Source: CAWFGW01 sp963849955 (GTDB taxonomy: Bacteria > Bacteroidota > Bacteroidia > Cytophagales > JAAEPT01). Taken from it: DNA of 64,000 bases. Both the position numbers and the translations under genes were made by a program. Positions 1-10,800 of this stretch are shown here, one piece after another. The stretch covers positions 102,963 to 166,962 of the forward strand of contig CAWKJU010000014.1 in NCBI GenBank assembly GCA_963849955.1. Direction: 5' to 3'. The notes under the pieces were generated by a model. That model worked only from the letters and a program-made list of their open reading frames with translations, did not search any database and was not told where the DNA came from. Within the stretch, counting starts at the first letter, position 1. Each line of letters begins with the position of its first letter.

Positions 1-3000
1 ATAATTACCATCAAGAAAAATGGTGTTATCATCCCTTTCATAACGATAAGCTTGTTCAGCTAAACGAGCAATGGATAGGGCATTGTTATACGCTTCTCTA
101 AACAAGCGTTGCATTGTTGAGGATAACCAGGTGTACAAACCTAGATTGGAAAATTTTTCACCATAAAAATCCATTACATCTTTATTGTGTTCAATATTCT
201 TTTGATGAATTTTTTCAGACTCAATTAAAATATCTCTTCGAATTTCAGCCGCGATAAGGTTTTTCTCCGTTTGTTTCACCTCATATTGAAGTAATTGCTT
301 TTGATGTTTCCAACCTTGTGATCTTCTGTCAAACCCAGCTTCCAAACCAGCTGATGAAGATATAGCTTCCGCAACAGAGGCGGCATCTTTCATAACCATT
401 GCCCAAGCATTGGCACTATTACCAGTTTCTTGTCCTCCATATTTCATAGCAAACGGAGAACCCACTTGAGGAATTAAGTATAATATCCCTGCAATTGTAT
501 CTGTTAATCCTGCTGCGATTTGCAATGCTGATACTGAGTGTCTAAATATCTGTTGGGCCCTTTCGTTAGGATTTATATGTTCTGAAACTAAACTTTCATA
601 ATATCCAATTTGATAATTTAAAGATGATAAGCGATCGTTTAATACCTTAATTCCTTCATTTGCACTATCAATCTCTAGCCTTCTACTTTTTGAAGACATT
701 TCGAGTATGTTATTTTGTTGCTTCATACGCAATAAAGACAAATCCTCACCATTTTTCTTTTCTATTGCAGTCAATAAGGAAGATCCAAAACTTTGGACCA
801 TCGATGTAAATGATTTTGCTTTTTCTAAAATATAAGTAAACCGATAAGGAGGGAGATTTCCGCTAATTGAATTCAAAATATCATCTAATGAAAGACCAGC
901 TGCCCGTGCACGCACTAACAATCGGGGATCAATTTCTGGTGAGAATAAAGCCAATTGTCTTTTCTGACCTTGTATGTTCATACAATTTCGGATTTTATAT
1001 AACCGATCATCTACTCGATCATAGTAGCTCAATAAATCTTTATTTCCAGGCACACAAAATACAGGAGAAATATGCTTGAGAATGCTCCAACTAAATGATG
1101 GGATTCGATATTTTCCTTTAGTATATATGGAGTCTTTCTTCCAATTCAAACCCCTAATAGTACCTCTGGAAAACTCTGCTGTCACTTTATCATTTACAGG
1201 TTTTATAGTTGTTTCTGGAAAATATTCTTTCCGTAAAGCGGCTAATTCTTCATATTCAAAAGTGATGTTGCCATACTCCAACGACCGATAACTGGCTTTA
1301 TCGTTTTTCATTAAGCTTCTGTAGGTCTGCTTTGATTTTTCTTTGATTTCATTGTTTTCAATAAAATTAGTTTTTCGCTTTTGTGTTTTTCTTGAAGCCG
1401 TTTTCACTATGGTATAACTTTCCAATTCCGCCAGAAACTCAGACCCGCTGTTAAGTAGTGGTTGGATATTTTCATATGTTTTAGGATTAGCTTTTCCTTC
1501 TCCGCAATCACCAATTTGAGCTGGACGGTCACCCAATATTTCTTTGGCTATAACATATAATAGAGTTGCTTCATTTATAGATTCCATGGTGTCTTGAGAA
1601 AACAATTGATCACCCCAATCCAATAAATTATCGATGTACTTCATTACAATGCATTTTTGATAAGCACTCATTCGTAACCTAGCAATTGCATGCGGATTAA
1701 AAGGATCTTTTTTATAAACTTCAATAGCTTCTTTATCATTGAGTTGATCTCTCAGTTTTTGGGTATCAATATCTCTAAATTCCAAGTATTGCCAATTTCT
1801 GTCCAACGCCATTTTTTTCTTTTGTGCTGAAGTAAGACCTGGTGTTGAAAAATCAATCACTTCATTTGCTCCAGGATTAAAAATATAATGATACCATTTT
1901 TGGGCCTCTGCGTATTTACCCTGGCTATTCAAATGATTAGCTAATAAAAACGGAATATGAAAGAATATTTCCCTATAATAATTACCATACGCACCTTTAA
2001 AGTCGATTTTGTCACTAGCAACTAAATTTTCAATTTTACCAGGAGTTATATTTATTGGTACTGGTGCTTCTTTTAGTTTTTTCTGCGTCTCAATACTGAG
2101 AGTCGTTTCTATACCACTTGTAAATAACGTACGTGTAAGTGTTTCGCTTAACGTAGTACCGATTCGTTTTACAATAAATTCGTTCCCTTCTACTGTAGAT
2201 CCTTGTAATAATAGCAAATCACCTTGCGAGTCAATAATTGCATCGCTGAAAATTCCATTAATTATTTGAACACTGCTCCCTCTTTCTAAACTACCGATCT
2301 GTTCTTTTCTCACATCATCAAACGAGGAATTTAAAGTAATTTCTTTCCAATGTCTTTTTAATAGCTCATCATCTTTCAAGGTGTTAACTAATAACGAACC
2401 ATAGGCATAATTATCAAATAATTGTGAATTGGGAGAACTAGCTCGAAATAGAACGTTCCCTTCTTTTTTTATTATTTTGCCTGGCTTATTTTTAGCAACC
2501 GTTATACTTTCTTTTGCAGGATCAGTAAAGCCTGTTATGTTTGACATTTGAACACCCAAGTTTTGAACATCGAGCTTATAAAAATCAACTGCTGACCTCA
2601 TTTGATAACCAGCACCTGTTAATATTAGTTTTCCACTGGAATCTATGTAAGGATATACTTGGTCCCAAAGATGCCCTTCTAAAGTATATCCATCTATTGG
2701 TTCATAATGTGGTTCTAAACCGAACCGAGGTGTTTTGAGCTTATTGATGGCCTCTCTTACATCATCCCATTCGTCACTGTTCCAAACAAAAAATGGAAAT
2801 GATCTTAAAATATCTCGAAGTTCATTTTGAAATTCTGATCTTTCATGATCTTCTGCTAATGGATCCTGTAAAACTCCATTATTACCTCCGAACGGATAGC
2901 AATTCTTCAAATTTAGTTTTTGAGGGGAAGACCATGAACCATCCAACTTTAAAGTGGTAAACTCAATCGATAATTTGTGACTATAACCAGTGAAAATTGA

Positions 3001-6000
3001 TCGATTATTATCAAAAACAGTATTCGCTAATGTGGTTACATTTACCCAAAAAACATGAACTCTTCCGTTGTAAGTAATTGGAGCTACTTTCTTAACAGGA
3101 ATTTGCACAGTTATTTTTTCCCATGAACCCCAAACTACTCCTCTATTATCATTTTTTTCTGCATAATAAAGGTTTTCTACTCTTCGATAATAATATACAG
3201 CTGGTTCATCTGCTGTTACTCCAAAGAGGTGAAGTACGTCTGTTTCACTTTTTTCATCTTTTTCCTGATAAGAGCCAGCTATTTTTAAATGTGCTACTTC
3301 GTCAAAGCCCCGCATATATTTTGCATAAGCATCTAAAACAGTATCTGCATTTATCTCTTGCTGTAAAAGTTCATTTTCAAGTTCTTCAAACAAAGGTGAT
3401 TTATCGTCTCTAAGCTCTGGCTCTATGTAATTTTCTGGATAAAGAAACACTTTTCTATTGGCTTCCCAGACTCTGTAATTTTTTCTCCATTCCCATTCTT
3501 CTGCTGGCACATCACTCGCTAATACGTGCACCCGACCTGAAGTTCCTGGCTCTAAATCATCTTGCTCTAGATTTAAAAGTATGCGATGAATATAAAGTTG
3601 TAAACTCATGGTAGCTGCAACTAAATGTGATGTTCTCGCACAACCTTCTAACTCGGTATCAATTAAAAAATAGTGGAATAAATCATTTTCATTTTCAAAC
3701 TGTGGAAATCCAGAATGTATTAGATACGTAGTGAGTGAAGTTCTTTTTTTACCCCGAAGCTTATCTTGATACTTTTCTAACTTTTCCTTTCGTTCATCTT
3801 CAGTCTTGTACTTACTTCTAAAGGCACCTATTAAGGCTTGAGTAGCCGCATTTAAGTCAACATATTGCGTAGAAATAATTTTGGGTAAAACTGAACCACT
3901 TACGCCTGTATAATTGATAAAATCAGCTATACTTTTGTATTTATTAAGTGATTCGATTGCATTAGAAGAAGAAGGCATTATTGCGTGTATTGACGCTAAC
4001 TGTTCTTCCTTTATTTCTAAAAGTGCTGCTAACTTTTCTTGATCTGATGTCTGATACTGTGTGGTTGAAACGTATGAATTTAGAACAGTGTTTAACAATT
4101 CAATATTGTTACTCTCATCCTCTTTTAAAACAATGAGCTTTTTATATGCCTGTATTTTTTTTATGTTTTCAATTGTAACGGTATCAATTGACGTAATTCC
4201 AACTATTGAAAGATGGTCCAAAATATAGGTGATTGACTTCGTATTGAATTTTTTATCTTTAAGTAATACACTTAACGGAAGTAACTTTTCTATCAATGAA
4301 GGTAACGCTACTGCAGGTGTAGTAACCCCTTGCAGCTCCAGCGTATAAGCGTCTGTATCTAAATCAATACCTAGCGTTGTAATAAGTTTAGTTATGACCT
4401 CTTCAGATAACTTTAGTTCACTGGATAGGTAAAATGGAAGTAAATAATTAGGGTGATAGGTGGTTAAAAATTCTCTTATTTCAATTTCTGGTTTCGTAAT
4501 CCCCGCTGGGATATTAATTGCTACCGTTGGATCAAAATCTGGTTTCAACCAAAAGTTTGTACTTTCAGGTGCTTGTTCTATGATCGTGCTATTGGCAAGA
4601 ATAAGCTGCTTTGATTGACTTTCGGTAATACCATCAAATGAGGCAAAAACTGTTTCAGCAAATTGAAGAGCATTGGCAGTTTTTACTTCTTCAATTATTG
4701 AAGTAGATATACCTTCTTTCGTTTTAAAATTTTCAGGATTTATAACTTCTCCATTTTCAAGTATGAAATTCAGCTCATCAAAAGAATAAGTAGAAGATTT
4801 CCACCATCTATGAAAATCTAATAGTGCATAAATGTGATTTATATTCTCTATAAAACCGTTTGGAACAGCAGGAATTAACGTAAGAAGGTTAAACAACTCT
4901 GTGATAGATAACTTTAATACCTCTGCTATTAATGAATGTCTATATAATAAAGAGAGGTTAGTAAGTGTGAGATTAAAACCTCTTTCACTTTCTGTTGCAG
5001 CATCCAGTGATACGATGCCCAAGGGCTGCGCCAAGTGTTTCACTAATGATAAAACCTCATCATCTGATCGATTAAGAGCTGCCATAAACCGGGATGATGA
5101 AAACTCTGCTGGTGTAGTACTGTTATCGATAACTAGGGAAGGGTGAACAAATTTAGTGGTATTTTTAGGGTAAACACCTTCATCTACAATTACATCTTTA
5201 TGGTTAAAAAGTTGATCCAATAGCGATTCTTCCAATTCTTCAATTGAAATATCAGGTATTAAATACCAAACAGCACTCAATTGCTCTACAGAGATTTCCA
5301 GCAAACTTTGTAGGCGGTGTAAATTTCCAACAGCAGTAATCATGGATTCATCTAATGTAGTTGCTACACCAGCATCTTGCAACTGCTTTAGAATCAAATC
5401 TAACTCTTGTATGCACCAACTTGTTTTTCTCCATAAGCGTACAAATCGATGAATCCTATCCAACACGTCATAGGTGAGATTTTTTATTCTTTCAATATCA
5501 TTTTGAATACTATCAGCACTAATTTTTTCACCTTGAATTACAACATTGATTGCTCCACGGTTTGTCACGAATCCCGTTTCTATAATAACACCCAGTTCCT
5601 TGCGATTTACTTGCATTGCTTTAAGCAGCTGTTGTGCATTAAAAGGTGTTATTTTTCCTGCCGTAATGGTAAAAGTTATACCATATACCTTATTTAAAAA
5701 GGTAGGTGTATTATCAGGAACTGTTATTAATTGAAATTCTTTATCTGATAAATTCAATCGTGTTTTTGACACCTCATTTTGCGGCTTTTCAAGTAATAAA
5801 GCTACATCTTCACGCGTTTTTTCAAAGTGACCTAAATAAGTAGATACTGATTCTAAAGGTAAGTGGAAAGGTTGGTTAAATGCATTAACATTCGCCTTCC
5901 AATTCCCTGGTTTTTCCATGGCAATTTCCCTTTTGTAGACAAAATCTTCAACCTGACTTCGGTTATTTAAATCCCCAGAAAAGCCTTTCTTTTTTGCTAT

Positions 6001-7749
6001 ATAAGATTCTAATATTTCATTGATTATATCTAAATAAGGAACTAAAGTGCTTGTGTTTTCACATGTGAGAGGTAAGGTCCATAAATCAGGTCTACGTACT
6101 TTCAAGTTTAAAACATGACTTGCTCGGCCACCAGAAAAGTGTTTAGTAAGAACATGCTTTTGAACAAACTGCATTAAATCTACAAAATAAGCTGCTGGAG
6201 AGTAAATGGATTGGCAATGCTCACATTCACAAAATGATAATTCACCAAATAAATCTTGATAACCAGGAATATCTCTTAGATAATTTTTAATAGCGGGATT
6301 GGTATTTCCAACAGCAGTCCAATCAAAACTTCCCGTCATGATATCTAAAATAGAGCCCATTACTCCAGTAGCACGAATGATACTCATGTGAGCATTTTCA
6401 AAATATTCGGTTGCAATAGCAACATCTAATTTTGTTGTTTGAATAAATTGAGGCAGTGTCACAGATGTGATTTGAAAAGAAGAATGAAAACCAGCTGCTA
6501 ATATGGCTTCGGTAGCTTCTATATCATTAGTAAATGAATATACTCGTTGGTAAGTTTTTACTGAATCAAGCACCATCGCTTTTTCCTCCGTTTTCAACCC
6601 CTTAAAGTTCAACTTTTCAATATCCTCACTATCATGAGTATAACTCAATGTTAAAAAATTAACTCCCTCATTATTTTTTACGAATTTTTCTAATAATCCT
6701 ATCCGCTCAATAACTTTTTTCTCTTTTTCGGGAGCACTTATGGTTTTATCATTCAGCACTTCATTTAATTTTAATCCGGGATGAGTTTTAGAAATACGAT
6801 TTAATTTATCGTACTCATTTTGTATATTTTTCAACTCCCCCGCAGATAACCCTTCCTTTTTTAAATCATCAAAAGAGATCAGACCAAAAAGTTGCTCATT
6901 ATCTTTTGTTAATGGTTTTAAAGCATCAATACCTTTAGAGATTTCCGCGGAATTCACATGAGCTACACGGTGAAGTAAGGCTTCTTCTGGAAATAAGTTT
7001 TCTGCCTTTTTTTGTAAAATCTTCGCATACTTTTCCTGATCTATGTCTTGCGGTAATTTTATTTTTGATTCCTTTATAAACTTGAGCCAATCTGATTGAT
7101 TAAGGGTTACCAAATCTTTTATTGACTTCACTGCCTTGGATTTTTTAACCTGCTCAGTTAAATCAAAATCAGCGTCTAAAAACGTATATAAATTTGAAGC
7201 AAAACCTAAGTCTTTGGCCTCGGTATCAGTTAACACCTTGTCGCTCACTAACCCTTGGATGGTAAGGCTCGAAATATTCGACAAGCTAAGCTCTTTAGCT
7301 ATAGCTTTGTCTATTTTTGTTTGAGAAACCCCTGCAATATCACTCAGCCGATAAACTTTTGCTTTTGCGAGTTCGGGCTGAAATGTTGGATTGACAAAAA
7401 CTGGAAGATTTGGTAAAAGTACGTCTTCCAACTTACCTAACTCTGGAAGTTTTTTTGTGATGTCCTGTACCTGTTTTTTTCTTTCTGCTGATACCTTACC
7501 CGTAAGTAGTTTTTTTGATAGTTCTTCTTTAATATCAATCTTGGCAATTTTACCAGATGAAAAATCTATTTTTTTTAAACTATCTTTTACCTCTTTCGGA
7601 GCATCTTTTAATTTAGATTCTACAGAAGCCTTAAGATCTACAGATGCTTTTTCATTTAATTTAAGAAACAAATTAGATTGTTTTTTTTCAATTTCTTTTG
7701 GCGCAAGTGCGGCCATTTTTTCGAGAAGAAGAAGTTCTTGTTTGTTCAT
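1..7749 (-). CDS. Tc toxin A subunit (TcA), 3' end beyond window
   Basis: This is the pore-forming and receptor-binding subunit of an ABC-type (Tc) toxin. TcA pentamers dock on a host cell and inject the toxin held in the TcB-TcC cage. The frame is open for 2583 codons from an ATG at 7749 to the window edge. Visible landmarks run in family order: an N-terminal CxCxxC (C507, C509, C512) followed by a SPAAY motif; the ABC-toxin/neuraminidase-like region with YRVWEANRKVF near residue 1428; a PFLLAN...WYHYIFNP segment near 1933; the IARLRMSAYQK segment near 2020; a coiled coil near 2350-2400; a hydrophobic pore-tip segment near 2410-2440; then the start of the TcB-binding domain (GFDRR, LYTWLSSTMQRL). 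Perhaps 200-300 residues are missing, judged from family length. It starts 58 bp after the TcB-TcC stop, so the two are probably co-transcribed. The family assignment is firm; the host target is unknown. Confidence 0.93.
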   Translation of the reverse strand, partial: MNKQELLLLEKMAALAPKEIEKKQSNLFLKLNEKASVDLKASVESKLKDAPKEVKDSLKKIDFSSGKIAKIDIKEELSKKLLTGKVSAERKKQVQDITKKLPELGKLEDVLLPNLPVFVNPTFQPELAKAKVYRLSDIAGVSQTKIDKAIAKELSLSNISSLTIQGLVSDKVLTDTEAKDLGFASNLYTFLDADFDLTEQVKKSKAVKSIKDLVTLNQSDWLKFIKESKIKLPQDIDQEKYAKILQKKAENLFPEEALLHRVAHVNSAEISKGIDALKPLTKDNEQLFGLISFDDLKKEGLSAGELKNIQNEYDKLNRISKTHPGLKLNEVLNDKTISAPEKEKKVIERIGLLEKFVKNNEGVNFLTLSYTHDSEDIEKLNFKGLKTEEKAMVLDSVKTYQRVYSFTNDIEATEAILAAGFHSSFQITSVTLPQFIQTTKLDVAIATEYFENAHMSIIRATGVMGSILDIMTGSFDWTAVGNTNPAIKNYLRDIPGYQDLFGELSFCECEHCQSIYSPAAYFVDLMQFVQKHVLTKHFSGGRASHVLNLKVRRPDLWTLPLTCENTSTLVPYLDIINEILESYIAKKKGFSGDLNNRSQVEDFVYKREIAMEKPGNWKANVNAFNQPFHLPLESVSTYLGHFEKTREDVALLLEKPQNEVSKTRLNLSDKEFQLITVPDNTPTFLNKVYGITFTITAGKITPFNAQQLLKAMQVNRKELGVIIETGFVTNRGAINVVIQGEKISADSIQNDIERIKNLTYDVLDRIHRFVRLWRKTSWCIQELDLILKQLQDAGVATTLDESMITAVGNLHRLQSLLEISVEQLSAVWYLIPDISIEELEESLLDQLFNHKDVIVDEGVYPKNTTKFVHPSLVIDNSTTPAEFSSSRFMAALNRSDDEVLSLVKHLAQPLGIVSLDAATESERGFNLTLTNLSLLYRHSLIAEVLKLSITELFNLLTLIPAVPNGFIENINHIYALLDFHRWWKSSTYSFDELNFILENGEVINPENFKTKEGISTSIIEEVKTANALQFAETVFASFDGITESQSKQLILANSTIIEQAPESTNFWLKPDFDPTVAINIPAGITKPEIEIREFLTTYHPNYLLPFYLSSELKLSEEVITKLITTLGIDLDTDAYTLELQGVTTPAVALPSLIEKLLPLSVLLKDKKFNTKSITYILDHLSIVGITSIDTVTIENIKKIQAYKKLIVLKEDESNNIELLNTVLNSYVSTTQYQTSDQEKLAALLEIKEEQLASIHAIMPSSSNAIESLNKYKSIADFINYTGVSGSVLPKIISTQYVDLNAATQALIGAFRSKYKTEDERKEKLEKYQDKLRGKKRTSLTTYLIHSGFPQFENENDLFHYFLIDTELEGCARTSHLVAATMSLQLYIHRILLNLEQDDLEPGTSGRVHVLASDVPAEEWEWRKNYRVWEANRKVFLYPENYIEPELRDDKSPLFEELENELLQQEINADTVLDAYAKYMRGFDEVAHLKIAGSYQEKDEKSETDVLHLFGVTADEPAVYYYRRVENLYYAEKNDNRGVVWGSWEKITVQIPVKKVAPITYNGRVHVFWVNVTTLANTVFDNNRSIFTGYSHKLSIEFTTLKLDGSWSSPQKLNLKNCYPFGGNNGVLQDPLAEDHERSEFQNELRDILRSFPFFVWNSDEWDDVREAINKLKTPRFGLEPHYEPIDGYTLEGHLWDQVYPYIDSSGKLILTGAGYQMRSAVDFYKLDVQNLGVQMSNITGFTDPAKESITVAKNKPGKIIKKEGNVLFRASSPNSQLFDNYAYGSLLVNTLKDDELLKRHWKEITLNSSFDDVRKEQIGSLERGSSVQIINGIFSDAIIDSQGDLLLLQGSTVEGNEFIVKRIGTTLSETLTRTLFTSGIETTLSIETQKKLKEAPVPINITPGKIENLVASDKIDFKGAYGNYYREIFFHIPFLLANHLNSQGKYAEAQKWYHYIFNPGANEVIDFSTPGLTSAQKKKMALDRNWQYLEFRDIDTQKLRDQLNDKEAIEVYKKDPFNPHAIARLRMSAYQKCIVMKYIDNLLDWGDQLFSQDTMESINEATLLYVIAKEILGDRPAQIGDCGEGKANPKTYENIQPLLNSGSEFLAELESYTIVKTASRKTQKRKTNFIENNEIKEKSKQTYRSLMKNDKASYRSLEYGNITFEYEELAALRKEYFPETTIKPVNDKVTAEFSRGTIRGLNWKKDSIYTKGKYRIPSFSWSILKHISPVFCVPGNKDLLSYYDRVDDRLYKIRNCMNIQGQKRQLALFSPEIDPRLLVRARAAGLSLDDILNSISGNLPPYRFTYILEKAKSFTSMVQSFGSSLLTAIEKKNGEDLSLLRMKQQNNILEMSSKSRRLEIDSANEGIKVLNDRLSSLNYQIGYYESLVSEHINPNERAQQIFRHSVSALQIAAGLTDTIAGILYLIPQVGSPFAMKYGGQETGNSANAWAMVMKDAASVAEAISSSAGLEAGFDRRSQGWKHQKQLLQYEVKQTEKNLIAAEIRRDILIESEKIHQKNIEHNKDVMDFYGEKFSNLGLYTWLSSTMQRLFREAYNNALSIARLAEQAYRYERDDNTIFLDGNY

Positions 7750-7807
7750 AGCGGTTGTTATTTATTTTTTTCAATACTGGTGTATGTTTTTATTGCGACT
7801 AGAGGAA

Positions 7808-10800
7808 TTACAAGAGGTTTTCAATTATACTAGAAATCCCCATTTGTCTGTCAAACATTCGAATCCTTCTCAAGCAATCACCACATAAATGACTGGCTTT
7901 ATTGCCAACCATGCTTATCCCCCATCTTAACCCACCAAGTTGGGCATCACCCAAATGATGAATCATATTCACTTCTGCATGATATATTTTTCTCATAATT
8001 GGTATATTCCTGAAATATTGAGGAACTACATTTATTCCTAATCTTTCTATAGCTTCAATTTGACTGGGATTAAGTCGTCTTGCTCCAGAATTTATAGCGG
8101 CAAAAAAGACATCATCACCGTTTTTTAATGTTGCTCTTGTTACTGCTAAAGTTTCTCCAAACACATTTCCCATCAAGTGTACTTCATTGGCTATCCCCCT
8201 TAAAGCATTTGGATGACTAGCCACTCTTTCTAACAACTCAGCTGTTGGTCTTAATACCGCTTGAGGTGTTCTTCTGAGCATTGCTCCAAACAAAACAGGA
8301 GCTGCAGCCATGGCATGTCCCAGTTGTGAAGCCCCAGCAGCCATGGCTGCTCGAGTTGGTATTTTGGCGGCTATAGCAGTTAGTAATTTTGTAGCCGTGG
8401 CTTTTAATCCTATTTTCAATGCCCCTTGAATCGCAACTTTTGCTGCCAAGGCTGCTTTACCAATAGGTATAACTGTGGTAATAATTGTTGTGGCAATATA
8501 AGCCACTTGAATAATCCTTCTCACCCACATTGGCGGTCTCCAACCAAATAAATCCATTGCTCCAGGAATACCTCCTGCACCCCCTGTGGAATGGTCACTT
8601 CCAAATTCCAGATTTAAATAACCTGTCCAGTGAGTAACTGTATCTAACCAATTTGTTTGAGGGTCTCCCTGTTGCCCTTCTCCTTGTTCACCATTTCCCT
8701 CTTCACCCTCGCCACTTGATTCTGTTGAACCTGATTCACTTCCATCACTACTAGAGGTGCCTTCTCCAGTACCTGTACCCGTATCTTCAGTCCCATCAAC
8801 CGCACCTTCCAAAGTTCCATTGGGGTGGCCATCGGGATGACCGTTTATATCTCCATCAAGACTCCCACCTGAGTGGCCATTTATATCTCCGCCTAAAGCA
8901 CCCTCGGGCGAACCTCCTCTTACACCTCCATCTACTCCAGTTGGACTACCTCCAACTCTACCGCTTGGGTGACCTGTACTACTTCCACTTCCCGTTCTTC
9001 TACCTCTCGAACCTGTACCAGACCCTGTTCGGCCTGTTCCTCTGCCTGTTCTTTCTATTGTTCCTGTTCCAGAACTTGATCCGTCACCTGCATTTGCATC
9101 TGCAACACCCGTATTACCATCTCCTTCTCCTGTTGTTTGTCCTTGTGAGTCAGAGCTGATACCATCTCCTGTGTTAGCATCTCCAGTTCCAGATGAGCTA
9201 GCAGACACACCACTTCCACTGCCCTCACTTCCTTCGCCTACATCAGTTCCAACGTTAGTATCGGATTCATCACCAGCTTCGCCCTCACCTCCACCGTCAC
9301 CACTAACACCCTCTGATGGACCTCTTAAATCAGACAAAATTACTTCCAGTGTTGTAAACATTTCAGCAATTTCGGGATGATCTACCCATTGCTCTTGTAT
9401 ATCTCTAAATCGTTGAAGTTCTGTTGCTGTTAACTCTCTATGTCTAACAACTACCCAATTATTACCTTGTTTTTCTAAATCAAGAACCCGAACACCTAAC
9501 CTAACACCCTGACTTGCATTAAATTGAGACATCGCTTGAGCTTCTGTTAAGCCTGTTTCAACTTGTCCAATCACATGAAGGTCACTACTAGTACTCTGCA
9601 GTCCATTAGGGTCAATCAAATTGATTGGGTTGTTGTGCACATATAGGTAAAGGTTTTCAGAATCTTCGGGACCCAAAGGGTCGGGATTAATCCACCCACC
9701 TATCCAATGAGCATAATACCGGTACCCGAAATAATAGAGCCCAGTAAAGTCATCCCGTTCTTTTGCGGAATACCGGTAGCTTTTTAAATCAATCTCTTTT
9801 TTATTCCTCCCTGCAATAAATGCGGTGCCTCCATAAGGAAAATATTCTTCATAGGTAATAACATCTCCATTTTCATCCAGCTCAAGTGATGATGAACCTA
9901 AGTGATTGCTTAACTGATAATGGATTTTCTTTTGACTGACATCATCAGTTTCTCTAGCCTGTGTATCTGTTTCCCAAGAATGAATAGTAGCTAAATTATT
10001 TTTACCATCTGTAATTTGAGAAGTGAATCGCTTGAGTATTTCTGTGGTACCACGAGTGATGCGTTTTATTTCACACCCGTCTAGATATATTTTTTCTGTT
10101 CGTTCTACTGTATTAGTGGACACATCTATTACCCGTTGGGTAATTTTTCTAATCCTTTTCCCATCTCCACTATAAACATAATATTCTTCATCGTTGGCTT
10201 TACCTTGAGCAGACCGGTCTATGACTACCGCTTTAGAAATATTATTCCGATAATTCCATTCAATTTGTTCCAAATGAGACATGGAAACACAATTTCCATT
10301 AGCATCAAAATCATTTTCAGGATTTGTTAACGCAATTCCATTAAGATCAAACATCGGCAAAGAACGATTGGAACTAGCAGAGATCCAAAGTTGCTTGGTC
10401 CAATTTTGAGAAGTTCCTGAATGATGAATGCTTCTTATATTTCCAGCTATATCAAACTCATAATTTCGCGTGTAGCGCTCTACTGCGGCAGCGTTGTTTA
10501 ACGTAATATGTCTGGTGCCTTTGCCCCAATTTGAAGGTATGCTAGGTCCTCTGCTTCGATCTCTATAATCATTTTGAATTAATGCCTGGTGAACTCTGCC
10601 GCTAGCTCGCTTCAGTTGGTAAAGGGCATCGTATTCAAATTCAGCGTGAGAGGACACATTTAACCCTTCCATCACTTTTGGATTTACACTATCAGTTTGT
10701 TGTGCCTCGTCTACTGTATGAACTAAATTACCGACAGGATCATAGGTGTAGCTAATATCTTGATACGTTCTGGCAACTCCACTTATTTTTCTGGAACAAA

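Noticed and set aside
7391..7888. Plus-strand 165-codon frame spanning the TcA start and TcB-TcC end
   Set aside because: It is antisense to two firmly supported genes, with a composition that mirrors their codons.
8941..9380. Plus-strand frames rich in Leu/Tyr or Ser/Pro
   Set aside because: They are reverse-complement products of the Gly/Ser/Asp tract of TcC and have no independent support.
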